From the NCBI GenBank assembly GCA_023091665.1, contig JALJCQ010000011.1:2707806-2771805 (forward strand): a stretch of DNA of 64,000 bases. Direction: 5' to 3'. Position 1 is the first letter of the stretch; each line of letters begins with the position of its first letter. Source of the DNA: Pythium myriotylum. Taxonomy: Eukaryota > Oomycota > Peronosporomycetes > Pythiales > Pythiaceae. Under the pieces are notes generated by a model, which made no database searches, was not told where the DNA came from, and saw only the letters and a list, made by a program, of their open reading frames with translations. The position numbers were made by a program, and so were the translations under genes. Below, piece after piece: positions 40,803-51,482 of the stretch.

Positions 40803-40883
40803 AGGGAGTTCTTAACTCGTCGTACTATCAGTTCGTACCACCCCTTCTTGAAGTTGCCGTAACGACCGACGACAGCATGGACC

Positions 40884-43229
40884 ATGGGCGGGGGCCTCCG
40901 CAAGCCGGCGCCTGCAGCGGCCTACGCGCCTCCGCCGCCCTCCGACGAGCAGCTCGACCGCCTCGAGGAGCTCGAGGCCGCGCGCCAAGCAGCCGCCGAG
41001 CAGCGCCAGCGCGCCGCCGTCGCCCACGTCGTCGAGAACCTCTTCCCGTACGCGCCCGTCAAAGTGCAGACCCAGACGTACCCGGCGACGAGCCCTCACG
41101 CAGGCAAGGCGTACCTATGGATCTCAGTGGACGAGGACGAGATTAAGCGCAGAGGCGCCGGCGCCAGCCCCGTGAGGTACCCCGTGGGCGTGGCCGTCGA
41201 CGCCGACGGCAACGTGTTCGTAACTGACAGCATGAGTGCGGCCTCGCCATCCGCCGCCGACTCACCGCAGACGCGCAAGATCACCGCCGCGTCGATCGTT
41301 GAGCTCGCTTCTACCAACGCCGTTCCTCCCTCGCCGCGGCCGCCTCGGCTCGTCCACGCCGAGCAGACGGCACTCACGATCCGGTGGAAGCCGTCGGGGG
41401 ACTCGACTGTCGACCGCTACGAGGTCCAGTTTCGGCTCGCCGAGAGCACCAACAATGCGTGGAGCGCGCTCACAGTTGTAAGTTCCGCGCGCGACGTGGC
41501 GCTCGAACGCGCCTCGTGCCACCAGCCCGTGCAGTTTCGCGTGCGCGCACACAACCCCGCAGGCTGGAGCGACTTCAGCGCCGCCAGCGAAGTCTTCTGG
41601 ACGCTGCCAGGAGCGCCGGCCACGCCCTCGCCACCCGTCGCTGGTGCGCTGACCAACACGTACATCAGTTTGTTCTGGGCACCAGCGAACGCGAATGGTG
41701 CGCCGCCTGTGATCTACTCGCTCGAGATTCGAGATTGTACTGTCAACCAGCAATCCCGACAGGCTTATCGTCAGATCTATGAGGGTACAGCGTGCAGCTT
41801 CGTCGTGTCCAATCTCGAGCCGAAAACGATGTACGTCTTTCGGCTACAGGCGTCGAACACGGTTGGAACGACTATTTACGCAGAGAGTAAGCCGATTAAG
41901 ACTTTGAGCCACGGACGTCCGGAGATTGTCGAACTCACGGGACACGAAGAAGAGATTGCCGGATGCGATCGATGGGTTCAGTGCTGGGACCCCAAATCTG
42001 AGCAAGTCTTCTTTTTCAACAAGTATACTTGCCAGCGCGTGACGGAAGAGCCCGTGGAATTAGCTGAAGCTCGAAGGAAACGAGGTGAAGAAACCGTGGA
42101 GGAAACACCCGAGATGGTCTTTCGGCGCAAACGATTTCGCTTCCACCGTGACCTACGACAGGGACTTCAAGGGATCAATTTAAGTGCCACGGTCTCCATT
42201 TTCCTTAGTCGAGAGACAATGTACGAAGATACCATGATGAGCCTTAGTAAGATGGCACGCAGTGAGCTGCTTTCCAAGCCTAAAATCTCTTTCGCCAATG
42301 AAGCTGGCATCGACTCCGGAGGCTTAACCAAGGACTGGTATCTACAAGTGTCCAAACTTGTAATCGCGAAGGAACGGCGTTTGTTCAAAGAGTGTGACAA
42401 AGGCCAGTACGAAATCGATCCGATTTCGTCGAGTCTCATCGCCGACTTCAAATTCTTGGGGAAATTCATGGGGAAAGCGATTTTTGATCGGCAGACCCTG
42501 GATCTTCCGCTCTGTGGCTCTCTGATCAAACAAATTCTCTCGCTACCAGTGACGATGGACGATCTTCACGACATGGATCCGCAATACCATAAATCTCTCG
42601 TGTGGATGCTGGAGAACGACATTACGGATGTTATTGACGAAACCTTTTCGGTGGACGTGGAGACTTCACCTGGCAAGTCAGCTACCGTGGATCTCAAGGA
42701 AAATGGGAGAGATATCCCGGTCGCGAACATGAACAAAACAGAGTATGTCCAGTTGATGCTGCAATGGCGAACAGAGTTCGGAGTGAAGAATCAGCTGGAC
42801 GCATTGCTCCAAGGCTTCTCAACAGTGGTACCACAATCGGCTACGAGGGTTTTTGATGTCCACGAACTCCGCATGCTCTTGAATGGAAAGCCCACGATTG
42901 ACGTGGAGGAACTGCGAGCTAATACAGTATTTCAAGGGGGATACAGCGAACACTCGCAGGTCGTCCTGTGGCTCTGGCAGGCATTGCGCGAGTTTTCATT
43001 AGAACGTCGAGGGCAGTTTCTGAAGTTCATGACGGGCACTAACAAAATCCCTTTGGACGGATTTGAGCCGCCACTCAATATCACTAAGTCGGATCTCGAC
43101 CCACAGGCTCTGCCTCGTACCCATACCTGCTTCAACCAGATTGTACTGCCAGAGTACAAAACCTACGAAACGCTAGTGGAAAAGATCACGTTTGCCATCA
43201 CGAACGCCGACGGTTTTGAGTTATCATGA
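40884..43229 (+). CDS. FN3-FN3-WW-HECT E3 ubiquitin ligase
   Basis: 781 residues, no intron. After a Pro/Ala-rich start come two fibronectin type III domains (about 145-235: PPRLVHAEQTALTIRWKPSG; about 240-345: PATPSPPVAGALTNTYISLF). A WW-like module follows (RWVQCWDPKSEQVFFFNKYT). The C-terminal 360 residues are a full HECT domain: INLSATVSIFLSRETMYEDT, GGLTKDWYLQVSKLV, LGKFMGKAIFD, and the catalytic cysteine in PRTHTCFNQIVLPEY (about residue 748) with a normal C-terminus. The ligase takes ubiquitin as a thioester before transfer. FN3 plus HECT is not the animal or fungal Nedd4 layout (C2-WW-HECT). The start MGGGL could allow N-myristoylation, but Lys at position 7 makes this uncertain. Confidence 0.93.
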   Translation: MGGGLRKPAPAAAYAPPPPSDEQLDRLEELEAARQAAAEQRQRAAVAHVVENLFPYAPVKVQTQTYPATSPHAGKAYLWISVDEDEIKRRGAGASPVRYPVGVAVDADGNVFVTDSMSAASPSAADSPQTRKITAASIVELASTNAVPPSPRPPRLVHAEQTALTIRWKPSGDSTVDRYEVQFRLAESTNNAWSALTVVSSARDVALERASCHQPVQFRVRAHNPAGWSDFSAASEVFWTLPGAPATPSPPVAGALTNTYISLFWAPANANGAPPVIYSLEIRDCTVNQQSRQAYRQIYEGTACSFVVSNLEPKTMYVFRLQASNTVGTTIYAESKPIKTLSHGRPEIVELTGHEEEIAGCDRWVQCWDPKSEQVFFFNKYTCQRVTEEPVELAEARRKRGEETVEETPEMVFRRKRFRFHRDLRQGLQGINLSATVSIFLSRETMYEDTMMSLSKMARSELLSKPKISFANEAGIDSGGLTKDWYLQVSKLVIAKERRLFKECDKGQYEIDPISSSLIADFKFLGKFMGKAIFDRQTLDLPLCGSLIKQILSLPVTMDDLHDMDPQYHKSLVWMLENDITDVIDETFSVDVETSPGKSATVDLKENGRDIPVANMNKTEYVQLMLQWRTEFGVKNQLDALLQGFSTVVPQSATRVFDVHELRMLLNGKPTIDVEELRANTVFQGGYSEHSQVVLWLWQALREFSLERRGQFLKFMTGTNKIPLDGFEPPLNITKSDLDPQALPRTHTCFNQIVLPEYKTYETLVEKITFAITNADGFELS

Positions 43230-43267
43230 GCACAAAATGTCCACATTCGTCACATGTATTGACGCAA

Positions 43268-45124
43268 TTAGGCGAAGTTGATGCCCTGTGCGAGTGGCAG
43301 CTCCTTGCTGTAGTTGACTGTGCACGTCGATCGGCGCATGTACTGCTTCCAAGCATCCGAGCCCGACTCACGACCGCCGCCAGTCTCCTTTTCACCACCA
43401 AATGCGCCACCAATCTCAGCTCCACTTGGACCGATGTTGACGTTGACGATGCCGCAGTCCGATCCGAGGGGACCAGTCCACTTGAAGATCGCTGACTGGT
43501 TCTTGGTGAAGAGCGAGGAAGAGAGTCCCTGTGGCACGTCGTTGTTGAGAGCGATAGCTTCGTCCACCGACTTGAACTTAATGATGTACATGATCGGGGC
43601 GAAAATCTCCTTCTGCTCAAGTCATGGACGTGATCAATCACCTGGCGACATTTTTTTGGAAACAAATTGATCGAACCTGCACAATGGGAGCATCGTGGTC
43701 GATCGAGACGAGCGTCGGCTGGACGAAGTTGCCTGGACCATCAACAGTCTCGCCACCGATGAGGATCTACGAAAACAAAATCGTGGCCGAATGAGTAAGA
43801 AAAGGACTTCAAAAGTAGGAGACCAAGACAATGCATCACACCTTGCCGCCCTGCTCCTTGATCGTCTTGATACCGTCAACGTAGTTCTGCACAGCCTGTT
43901 CAACAAACGAAATAACAGCGCGTCAAAAGAGGTTATAGAGACCTCGCTACGTCCTCACCCACCTGCTTGTTGTGGAGAGGGCCACACAGCACCTCGCCGT
44001 CGAGAGGGTTGCCAATCTTGACGGTCTTGTAGGCCGTCGTGAGGCGGCGCACGAAGTCATCGTGGATATCTTCGTGGAGGAACAAGCGGCGCAGCGAGGT
44101 GCAGCGCTGGCCAGCCGTTCCGACAGCTGAGAAGAGCGTTGCGCGGAGAGCCATCTCGAGGTCCGCATCCTTGTCAACGATCATGGCGTTGTTGCCGCCA
44201 AGCTCAAGAATTGTCTTGCCGAAGCGACTGGCGACGACCTGGTTCACGTGGCGACCGACCTTCGTCGAGCCCGTGAACGACACGAGCTCCATGCGCTTGT
44301 CCGAGATCAGCGCCTCACCAACATCAACTCCGCTGCAAAATCATAACCAATTAGACAAAACTCCTTGATGAATGACGGGTTCACGAACACTCGTACCTGC
44401 CGCAGATCAACGAGGAGATCGCGCCAGGGTGGCCGTTGCGCTCGAGCACGTCCGCAATAATCTTGTTGCATGCCACCGACGTGAGCGAGAGCGACTCGGA
44501 CGGCTTCCAGAGGTGCGTGTTGCCGCAGACCAAGCTCAGCGCGGCGTTCCAGAAGAGCACGGCGCACGGGAAGTTGAACGCCGTGATGATGCCGACGTGG
44601 CCCTTGAGCGGGTTGTAGCGCTCCATCATAAAGTGACCCGGGCGCTCCGACGGGATGATCGAGCCATTGAGCGTGCGGCTGAGTCCGACGGCAAAGTCGC
44701 AGATGTCGATGGCCTCCTGGACCTCGCCTAGACCTTCAACGTAGATTTTGCCCATCTCAAGCGAGATGAGCTTGCCGAGCGGGTCCTTCTTGGCGCGCAG
44801 CTCCTCGCCGATCTGGCGCACGATCTCGCCGCGCACGGGCGCCGGGAGCTCGGCCCACTTGGGCTTGGCGGCGTCCATGGCCTTGACGACCTTCTCGTAG
44901 TCGGCCACGGTGCCAGCGCGCACCTTGGCGATGGTCTTGCCGTCGGCCGGGTTCACGGACGTGTAGGTCTTGCCATTGCCGAACCACTCGCCGCCGTAGA
45001 CGCCGAGGTTCTCTTCCTGGAGACCGAGCTCCTTGAGGAACGGGTAGTTGGCGAGCGCGCTCATCGAGCGACGCGACGCCGCATGGAGGTGCAGGGAGCG
45101 CTGGCGGCGAGCGAGGGCGAGCAT
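43268..45124 (-). CDS. ALDH7A1: ALDH7-type aldehyde dehydrogenase (antiquitin-like), mitochondrial
   Basis: Five exons, 45124-44397, 44332-43963, 43895-43842, 43766-43677 and 43612-43268, all in phase, give 528 residues. The N-terminus [20 protein letters not shown] is Arg/Ser-rich, a likely mitochondrial presequence. Then come [20 protein letters not shown] (ALDH7 opening), [31 protein letters not shown], the glutamate in [12 protein letters not shown] and the catalytic cysteine in [12 protein letters not shown]. The end holds [20 protein letters not shown] and [16 protein letters not shown], characteristic of ALDH7. In animals and plants it oxidises alpha-aminoadipic semialdehyde in lysine breakdown. 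The stop is 38 bp from the convergent HECT stop. Confidence 0.94.
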
Positions 45125-45235
45125 GGCGGTCAACGGGCCTGTCGACGAATGACGGAGCTGCTCACTGGCGTCCAGGATCTGCCGTCTCAACACGACGAGG
45201 GGGAACTTCAAGTCGCGCACGCAACGGAGGAGTAA

Positions 45236-45921
45236 TTACGTCTTGTAAAAAAGCTCCCAAGACCTCAATGTGAGTGGCAGCACATCACCACCGGCGCGTT
45301 CAAGGACCAGAGGACCACCCGAGTCACCGAAGCAGGCGCCAGTGTTGGTCACGTTGGTGCCCGCGCAGAACATTGATTTGCTGAGCGGAGAGAGACCTGT
45401 TACCTGTCGGAGGTACGGCGTAGCAAAACCTCGGATGAAACGCCATTCGGGTAAGATGTGCCTCCCATCCCATGACAGTGGCGGTCTGCCCGACGAGAGT
45501 AGCTGGATCTGCTCGTAGAAGAGCGACTGGCGTGATGTTGACGGCGGCGTGGGCGAGCTCGAATATGGCGAAATCGTACTTGGCTGAGTTGTCGTCAGGC
45601 AAAGCGTACTTTGGGTGAATCGTCTGCTTGGCGATGGAAATGTGCTGGCCGTCCGAGTTGCCGCCACGGTAGTGGGTTCCCACCGCAACTTGGTCGGTAT
45701 TATTGATACCTGCGCAGTGGGCCGCAGTCAGCACGTGACGTGGCGTGATGAGTGCACCGCCACAGTACGACTCAACCCCCACTCTAATCGGTGCTGGTTT
45801 TCCTGCACTAATCGTGTCCGAAAACGTCCTACGGTAAGAAAAATGGAAATATAACAGAAAATGACGTACTGCTTGCCCGCCATTCGGCGAGGGAGGCGTA
45901 GTTCCATTTTTTGCAACAAAA
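45236..45921 (-). pseudogene. Decayed trypsin-like (S1) serine protease
   Basis: The frame read from the right contains ISAGKPAPIRVGVESYCGGA, then LITPRHVLTAAHC (catalytic His), KYDFAIFELAHA (Asp) and TVMGWE. A different frame then continues with ATPYLRQVTG, SMFCAGTNVTNTGACFGDSG (Ser) and stops soon after. The two frames overlap near 45440-45480, so at least one frameshift separates the triad. The link from LRQV to FCAG is about 25 residues too short, and the last strand and C-terminal helix are missing. A MITE directly adjoins the 5' part (45922) and cuts off the signal peptide region. Oomycete S1 proteases are often secreted. A rescue by unusual splicing is possible but needs a 23-nt intron. 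Confidence 0.65.
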
Positions 45922-46509
45922 TACCGGGGTCCCTGCTCCGAGTGACCCCCCCTTGCGTGATCACAGCTGACAGGTTGTTTATGAATCACGGGTGATGAGA
46001 CACTCTGGAGATATGTGTGGTTTACTGATTTAGAGGTAAAATCCACGGAGGCTGTCCACATGCTCTGGCTGACAGGAACGAGTTTTTTCAAGCCATTTCT
46101 AATGAACGATCGAGAGATCCCGTCCCAAGCCTCCATCTACTGACTGCAGCACATTTACATGGTGCGACGGACTGATCTCCACTATCTTGTGCAAATGGTG
46201 AAGCTCAAAGCTAACACCGTATCCGCTCTCGAGGGTCGTGATGGCCGGTGGGGTGCTCGTAAGGTTCAATGCTTGTTCCAAAGTGCAACAAAGTTCGCAT
46301 AACCAAAAGACAGGATATCATGGATATTCTCGGTGCTCTTTCGAGCGCCTCTCATTTACGAATTTCAAATGGTCTGATCTCCATTTTCGCGCCTAAACTC
46401 AAAATAACCAGATTCAGTGAAACTGACTCACTTCAAAATTACCAGATGTTTATCAAAGGTCCAATCATATCAATTTCCATGGGGGTCACTCGGAGCAGGG
46501 ACCCCGGTA
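45922..46509. mobile_element. 588-bp MITE with perfect 29-bp terminal inverted repeats
   Basis: Bases 45922-45950 and 46481-46509 are exact inverted copies (29 of 29). They begin TACCGGGGTCCC on the left and end GGGACCCCGGTA on the right, so the element proper can be read as CCGGGG...CCCCGG flanked by a TA duplication, as in Tc1/mariner-type MITEs. The interior has no frame of note and is AT-richer than the flanks. The terminus itself can fold (GGGGTC/GACCCC). It sits in the 5' part of the protease relic. Confidence 0.75.
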
Positions 46510-47047
46510 GTCTGAATTCTGAAGGAAGATACATTTTTTCTCCTTTGTTCCCAGCAATAATTTTGTTGTATTAGACCAAAACTATAATTTTGTTGTATCT
46601 GAGACGGGTTGACTTAGTCGGGACCGAGGGTTGACTTGAGCGAGGCCGAGGTTGACTTAGAAGGGGCGAGTTGACTTGAGCAGTAGATGGTAGAAGACCG
46701 AATGAGCTATATTTCCTGGGATGAGAAATGGTGGGTGTAGGGAGCTAGCGCTGCAGAGTTCTGTGTCCTACATGGCCTGGATTTAAACCCTAAACCCTAA
46801 ACCCATCAATCGTGGTGGCAGCCATCATTTGTGGCGGCGTCCATCATTGCCCGGCGCTCACAATCCTTGGTGACGCGCCGGCAACTGATTCCCAGGAATC
46901 ACATGTAAGTATAGAGTAAACATGGAGAAACTGTCTCACTCCCCCTCAGCGCAGCGATCCTACGTCCCTCCCTTTCCTACGTATGTATCCTATGCTGGGA
47001 AAAACTCCCCGACATGCGAGCATGTGGTGAGGGTAAAAGCCAGCTTC
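46510..47047. other. Non-coding stretch, possible copia 3' LTR
   Basis: AT-rich sequence with no gene. On the minus strand a purine run (about 46950-46937) looks like a polypurine tract, after which a TGAGACAG start could be the 3' LTR. I cannot define the LTR end because no second LTR is present. GTTGACTT is repeated at about 46608-46680. Confidence 0.35.
46784..46804 (-). repeat. Interstitial telomere repeat, three units
   Basis: Three exact TAAACCC units on the plus strand, that is TTTAGGG on the minus strand, opposite in orientation to the chromosome end. It lies between the MITE and the copia element, perhaps within the copia 3' LTR. Confidence 0.9.
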
Positions 47048-50000
47048 CTACTTGAGCTCCACCATGCCAAGACCACGGACGAGATCCCAATGCTTGGTGC
47101 TTCCGAGAGACTTGGTGAAGAAGTCTGCAATGTTCTTGTCCGATGGGATCCTCTTGACCTCGAGTTGCTTGCCTTGGAGCTCGTGCATGAAGAAGAACTT
47201 GGGGTCGATGTGCTTCGTCCGATCGCTCTTGATATACCCTTGTTGTACTTGGGCGATACATGCATTGTTGTCTTCGTAGATGGCGATGGGTGGCAGCTCA
47301 TTGGTGATGTCAAGTCCTTTGCGGATAAACTTGACGAAGAGTCTGATCCAGACACATTCGCGGCATGCTTCGTAGAGTGCAATGATCTTAGACTGGTTTG
47401 TCGATGTTGCGGCGATTGTTTGCTTCGTCGACTTCCATGAAATGGCGGCTCCGGCAGACACGAACACGTACCCTGACTGAGAACGAGCCTTGTGTGGATC
47501 TGACAGATAACCAGCATCGGCATAACCACAAATGTCGTCAGTAGCCAACAGGGAAACATCACGAGCAAGTTCTCCTCTGCGGTACAACAAACCGTAGTCC
47601 TTGGTCTTAGCCAGATATCTCATCAGTTGCTTTACGCCAGACCAATGTCTCTTGGTGGGTTCAGATGAATAGCGTGCAAGCACGCTAATGGCGAAAGCGA
47701 TATCTGGGCGCGAGCAGTTGGCAAGATACAAGAGGGCGCCTATGGCCTCTCTGTACGGATACTTCTCGCCGAGGACTTCTTCACTGCCGCGTCTTGGACC
47801 GTATACGTCACTCTCTGGCTTCAAGCTGCGCACCACCATGGGAGTCTTAGCGGCTCTCGAGACCTCCCTCATGCTGAAGCGCTCCAGCAGCTTCGCAATG
47901 TACGTTGCTTGATGCAACATAATCCCTTTCGGGTTCTGGTGGATCTGCAACCCCAGACAGAATGAGAGTAGACCAAGGTCCTTCATCTTGAACTCGGCCT
48001 TCAATGCTGTCATCACAGCTTCTACTGCCGCGTAAGAGCCCACCATGACGATGTCATCGACATAGATCCCAATGATGGCGATCTCGGCGCCGCTTCGCTT
48101 GACAAACAAGCATGGGGAGCACTCGTGCGTCTGAAAACCACACTTCTCTAAGTACTGCGAGAAGTGCAAGTACCAAATTCTGCCAGCTTGCTTCAACCCA
48201 TAGAGAGACTTGTGTATCCGAACAATGGGAGCCTGGGCGACTCCTCCCACTCAACACGTAAACCCTCGGGCACTCTCATGTAGAGCTCGACGTCAATGAC
48301 TCCATACAAGTAGGCAGTCTCAATGTCTGCTTGCTTCACTTTCATGTCGTTCCTGGCAGCGAACGCTAACAACCAACGAAGGGTTGTCATGGTCATGACT
48401 GGCGAATACGTGTCTGAGTAATCGATGCCGAACCGTTGCGTGAATCCTTGTGCAACCAGGCGCGCCTTATAGCGAACTACTTTGCCTGTTTGGTCTCGTT
48501 TCCGGTTGAAGACCCATCTGCACCCAATCGGCTTGTGACTTGGAGGGCATTCTTGCACACTACCAAACACTTTGCGATTCAGCAACGATTGGAGCTCAGC
48601 CTTAATTGCAGCCTTCCACTGTGGCCAATCGGGCGATGCTCGACAATCTTCAATTGTCGTTGGGTCGGCATTTTGATCCTTGAGAGTAAGGAATGTACTC
48701 AAGTTGGCCTCTGCAAGCGTATCCACCGACGCACCAGTATGGACATCGGGGCGTGACTCAGCAGGAGGCTCAACAGCAACTGCGCTACCATGAAGCTCGG
48801 CTCTGGTCCGGCGCTTCCGCGGCACAAGGTCTTTGGCACCTTTGGGGCGACCACGTTTATTGTTTTGTGGCGCCACCACAGTAGCTGGGGTTGGATCGAC
48901 AGCTACTGGTGCTGGGTAGTTGGTTGCTTCATTGACCGACGATCTCGTCACGCGCTCAGTAGCTGCGAAGGCATCTGGAGCGTTTTGCGCAATACGATGG
49001 AGATGTAGGATTCGACGCACATCCTTCTCCCCCTGACCGGTGTATGGGTCACGGTGGGACTCCTTCGTGCCTGACTGATTGAAGTCGAACTGATCGCGGC
49101 TGCCATCATCCTCGGTACTTCCCAGCTTTGGGAATATAGACTCATCAAACTCACACATAGTGATATGAGCGACACACAAGTCACCAGTCTCGGGACTTAA
49201 ATACCGGGTGATAGATGGCGACTGGAAACCGACATAGATTCCAAGTTGTCGTTTCGGTCCGAACTTAGATTTTTGGTGAGGCGGTATGGGCACATACACC
49301 GCGCAGCCAAAGATCCTCAGGTGCGACGGACGGCGAGAAGCCATGGGCAAGTTCGTACGGTGACAGAACATTCTCAGCTGACGGTCTGTACAGGAGAAGG
49401 TCGCCAGCATGGAGTACAGCATGCCCCCAACACGACAGAGGTAAGTTTGAACGAAGGAGTAGGGGGCGAGCTACCATTTGGACAAGCTTCACGAAATTCT
49501 CAGCATTCGTGTTGTGTGCGTAGGGTACAGACGTCTCCAAGGTTATGCCGGACGAGGCGCAGAACTCTTGGAATGACTTCGAGACATACTCCGAGGCATT
49601 ATCGACGCGGACGTTCCTGATGGGGTGACTTGGAAACTGCGCCTTCAGTTGGATGATGGTGATAAGCAGCTCTGGCATCACCTCGTTCTTGGAAGTGAGG
49701 AGTTGCACCTTGGAGAAGCGCGCTGATGTGTCCTTCACCACCATGTAGTAGCTGAATGGTCCTGATGGTCGCGAGATGGGCCCACACACGTCGCTCACGA
49801 GCGTCTCGAAGTGGCTGTGAGGCTTGAATTTCTCGCTGGAGAACGAATTCTTCTTCTTGTTCGGAAGCTTCCCCCATCGTACACGGTGGGCAGACCCGAG
49901 GGAGGCGCCTTGGGATACTGAGAGCACTCAAAGGTATGCCCCGAACGGCCTTGGTAATCTTCTTCAACATTCCTCGTCCTGGATGGCCCATGCGATCATG

Positions 50001-50345
50001 CCATAACAACAACGCATCCTTGTCGGCACGTGAAGGTACTTCTGCAAGGTAGGCGGCGTTGGGCGAAGACGCGGGTTTGATGTGCGAGAAGTATAGGCCA
50101 TTTCCAGCCTGTGCGCACTCCTCCTTCACATTTCCGTCCTTGTCCACTAGACTTAGGCACTCTAATCCATCTGACGAAGTCGCCGTGTGGATGTGGAGGC
50201 CATTCTTCCGCAGATCATGGAAGCTGAACAAGTCACGAGAGGATGCTGGCGCGTACACAGCTCTTTGAACGTCAATCACAGTGCCATTTGGCAAAGCAAT
50301 GTGTGCGTGTCCAGCTGCCTCCGCAATCTGACATCGAGCCACCTA
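47048..50345 (-). mobile_element. Ty1/copia retrotransposon, 5'-truncated and frameshifted
   Basis: The minus strand holds, in copia order: a gag-pre-integrase zinc site (LLLWHDRMGHPGRGML, then CPPC) at 50342-49830, an integrase core (VSDVCGPISRP, VRVDNASEYVSKSFQEFC) at 49927-49265, a reverse transcriptase first half (GCRWVFNRKRDQTGKVVRYK, QADIETAYLYG) at 49422-48240, and RT second half plus RNase H (KSLYGLKQAGRIWYLHFSQY, IYVDDIVM, then SGYVFVSAGAAISWKSTKQT and DPKFFFMHELQGKQLEV) ending at 47048. Integrase before RT is diagnostic of copia. At least three frame changes split the polyprotein, so it is dead. Gag, protease and the 5' LTR are absent; the sequence stops near 50345, where the next element begins. 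Confidence 0.88.
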
Positions 50346-51482
50346 CAGTCGTAACGCTAGTCGGTGCCAGAGAGGGATCAAGACTGACAAAGAACCGTTT
50401 TTCGTTGAGTATAATGTGACGAAGTCACTGGTCAAAATCCCTCCGGGGGATGTCGGTTAAGACCGCCTCCATCGGGACCGCGGTTCGGTCCGGGCCTCTG
50501 TGCGGAATGATGGTAAGGAGTGATGATCACTACCAGGACCCCCGGGGGGTGATCACCCCGGGGCGAAGGTACTCGGCTGTGACCTTTCAGGTATAGCCGG
50601 GTTGGATTCAGACCCGTCTGTATGTTTACATATTAGGCCTGTAAAGGTAGTTTATTAGACAGTTGAATCAGAGCGACTGATCCGAGGGGTTGTATCCTAG
50701 GATCTATTATGGATTACAGGGAGCCGACCTCGGGAAGGGCCGCGCTCAAAGGTCGCCCAAGGGGGATCCCTTGGAGAAAGCGACCGCCGCTAGTATCTAG
50801 AAAGAATATCTAATAAGACTCTCCATTTTGCCTCGATCTGCACAAGCGCCTTTCCTGCCAGTGTCGGCTCATTCAACTATACCATCGCAGTGACCGGGGG
50901 TACTGAGTAGCGATCGGCGACTTACCAAGGTAACCGATTAGCGTAGCTGCGTGTGGTGTATTTGTGTGTGTCGGGTTCCTGGGGGCGAGACGCTTAGACC
51001 GAGTGTCAAAGTGTTGTAGCACCCTTTCCCCTGAACTATTTACCTGGGATATTGGCTCACGCCAGATCCTTGGTATTCCATATTTGCATATTCCCGGTAT
51101 TGCGATTAGAGGACTTTTCCCTGGTTGGAACTGCTCCTAGAAAGCGTACCAAAAGACTGTCACTAGTGCTTTACCGTTATCGGTCGGTTCGCCTAGAGAC
51201 ACCCCCGGGAAGTTTCTGCCCCGGGGTACAGCCTGAAACACTTTGTCTCAGTACATTGGGGAATAAGGTATCTGATTTCCTGAGTGTGTACTATTATTAG
51301 TTACTACTCACTACGCCTGTGTGATTTCTTCGCACGAACCCTTGCTCGGCGCATCCGATACGTAGCTTCGAAGAGCTGCTTAAGGATACACAACGTGAGG
51401 GAGGGTGGTGTATTAATCCTATTAATTCACTATCACCCTAGGCACCGCAAACTGGCCACCCACTTCATCACAACTGGTGCGT
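50346..51482 (+). mobile_element. Probable 5' LTR and leader of the Ty3/gypsy element
   Basis: 1.1 kb with no convincing gene, directly upstream of the gag. It starts after the copia remnant, contains a long GGGG/CCCC palindrome near 50533-50562, and ends in a sequence ...CACAACTGGTGCGTATGCC that could be an LTR end followed by a tRNA primer site. The exact LTR limits cannot be set because the second LTR was lost with the chromosome end. Confidence 0.45.

Noticed and set aside
49246..49620. Plus-strand frame of 124 residues inside the copia element
   Set aside because: It is antisense to integrase and has no domain.
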